From assembly GCF_030818955.1 (NCBI RefSeq), contig NZ_JAUTBF010000001.1:2790001-2854000 (forward strand): a stretch of DNA of 64,000 nucleotides, given 5' to 3'. The notes beneath the pieces are model-generated. The model saw only the letters and a program-made list of their open reading frames with translations. It made no database searches and was not told the DNA's origin. Each line of letters starts with the position of its first letter. The first letter of the stretch is position 1. Origin of the DNA: Microbacterium trichothecenolyticum. GTDB lineage: Bacteria; Actinomycetota; Actinomycetes; Actinomycetales; Microbacteriaceae. Below are positions 63,183 to 64,000 of the stretch, piece after piece. A program made the translations under genes and the position numbers.

Positions 63183-64000
63183 CGTCGGTCTCCTTCGTCG
63201 AGGGGTGCGGCACGGTCGTCCGCGGCCGTGAGAGGAATCCACACCCGCATCGCGCCCGGGGCGGCATTGCCCCACGACGCGTACGGGCGCAGGATCAGTT
63301 CTTCGGCTTCGAGAGGGCGCGCGGATCGGGGCCAGGTCGCGTAGAGCGGCTCTGCCGCATCCCGATCCCGTGAGGCCCCGTTCGCGTGCAACAAGGGACC
63401 GAGCGCGGTTCCGTCGGCGGCGCCAGGGCGGATGACGACGGCGGGATCGATCAGGCAGCTTTCGATATCGGCGGTGTTGTCACGCTGTTCGAGGCAGTAC
63501 ACGACCGGTCCGCGCCGCACGGCCACGGTGCCCCGCATGGCGTCGGCCCGCGGATGCGCGGCGACGACGTCGACGGGCATCTCGAGCGAGAGCTCGATCA
63601 CGGTTCCGGATGCCACGTCTCCCGCGATCCGCACCCATCCGTCGCGGGCGTCGAAGGCGCGAACGACGCCGTCGACGCGCAGGTCGGCGCGGCGGCACCA
63701 CTGCGGCATCCGCAGCAGCAGGGCGACGCCGCTCGGCATCTCGTGCACGACGATGCGCACTCGGGAGTCCCGCGGGTAGGCGGTGTCGATGTCGAGCACG
63801 ACACGGGCCTCGGGGGCGTCGGTGTCGATGTGCGCGCGGGTGTAGTTCGCGATGCGCAGTTCGCCCGGGGCGGCCACGGCGACGAGCGCCTCGATCGAGG
63901 CGAAGGTGCGCATGAGGTTCGGTGGGCAGCACGCGCACGCGTACCACGGCAGGCGTCGTGCGGTGGCTTCTTCCTGGCCGGCGACGTGATCGCCGCGCAG
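63179..64000 (-). CDS. GH127-type beta-L-arabinofuranosidase, C-terminal part (5' end outside window)
   Basis: The frame is open to base 64000; 273 residues are seen. ARRLPWYACACCPPNLMRTF carries the zinc-binding double Cys of GH127 (DUF1680), whose second Cys is the proposed nucleophile, followed by the beta-sandwich domains (YTRAHIDTDAPEARVVLDID, VALLLRMPQWCRRADLRVDG, VRRGPVVYCLEQRDN). Removes beta-L-arabinofuranose from plant glycans. The glycine-rich catalytic barrel lies beyond the window. Confidence 0.88.
   Translation of the reverse strand: MRGDHVAGQEEATARRLPWYACACCPPNLMRTFASIEALVAVAAPGELRIANYTRAHIDTDAPEARVVLDIDTAYPRDSRVRIVVHEMPSGVALLLRMPQWCRRADLRVDGVVRAFDARDGWVRIAGDVASGTVIELSLEMPVDVVAAHPRADAMRGTVAVRRGPVVYCLEQRDNTADIESCLIDPAVVIRPGAADGTALGPLLHANGASRDRDAAEPLYATWPRSARPLEAEELILRPYASWGNAAPGAMRVWIPLTAADDRAAPLDEGDRR

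Overview
The window is a high-G+C actinobacterial chromosome segment, most likely Microbacteriaceae and probably Microbacterium. This rests on gene content (actinobacterial metNIQ, HspR-controlled dnaK-grpE-dnaJ, cysteine-free L28/L33/S14 set), on many GTG starts and 4-nt stop/start overlaps, on many start codons lying 6-7 nt after a TANNNT -10 hexamer, and on frequent GGATGCC/GGCATCC. No IS element, prophage, integrase or CRISPR array is visible. There are about 62 protein genes and one tRNA-Gly.

Layout. 1-2.8 kb: 3' end of a 2-oxoacid dehydrogenase cluster (E1 beta, E2) and a VapC-type toxin-antitoxin pair. 2.9-5.5 kb: methionine ABC transporter metQ-metN-metI. 5.6-10.1 kb: class III aminotransferase, divergent PucR-type regulator and methylmalonate-semialdehyde dehydrogenase. 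10.3-18.3 kb: zinc region, with a Zur-box promoter, znuA-znuC-znuB, zur, a COG0701 permease with its TIGR03943-type partner, then a membrane protein, a 3-methyladenine glycosylase and the zinc-free rpmB-rpmG-rpsN operon. 18.3-33 kb: mixed housekeeping (LuxR regulator, HU, CopD-CtaG fusion, MerR plus thioredoxin-reductase-like pair, PIF1-like helicase, iron-box heme oxygenase, a lipoprotein with dead beta-lactamase motifs, exporter, CorA, amino-acid permease). 33.1-37.9 kb: inorganic-carbon operon dabB-dabA-PII-like with a divergent regulator. 38-44.2 kb: NTF2-like protein, tRNA-Gly, dcd, a divergent MarR pair, an MFS transporter and a DEAD-box helicase. 44.3-57.4 kb: a two-arm GntR-controlled catabolic cluster, the most novel part. 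57.4-61.8 kb: dnaK-grpE-dnaJ-hspR. 61.9-64 kb: sugar oxidoreductase and a GH127 arabinofuranosidase fragment.

How they work together. The 13-kb cluster joins uptake (DUF3311 protein plus Na+/solute symporter), two amidase-signature hydrolases, two small-molecule kinases, a class III PLP enzyme carrying the GKPMGNG signature of amino-alcohol phosphate phospho-lyases, a HAD phosphatase, an SDR, an ornithine-cyclodeaminase-like protein and a sarcosine-oxidase-like flavoprotein around one GntR/UTRA regulator. The same GACCA-N4-TGGTC site lies upstream of both arms. Metal homeostasis is legible at promoter level: a Zur box overlaps the -35 of znuA, and a DtxR/IdeR-type box overlaps the -35 of the heme oxygenase gene.

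Data quality. Six conserved genes (metI, the 22.6-kb membrane protein, the amino-acid permease, dabA, dnaK, hspR) each need removal of exactly one base to read through. This points to systematic single-base overcalls rather than true pseudogenes. They are given here as full-length genes with the break located.
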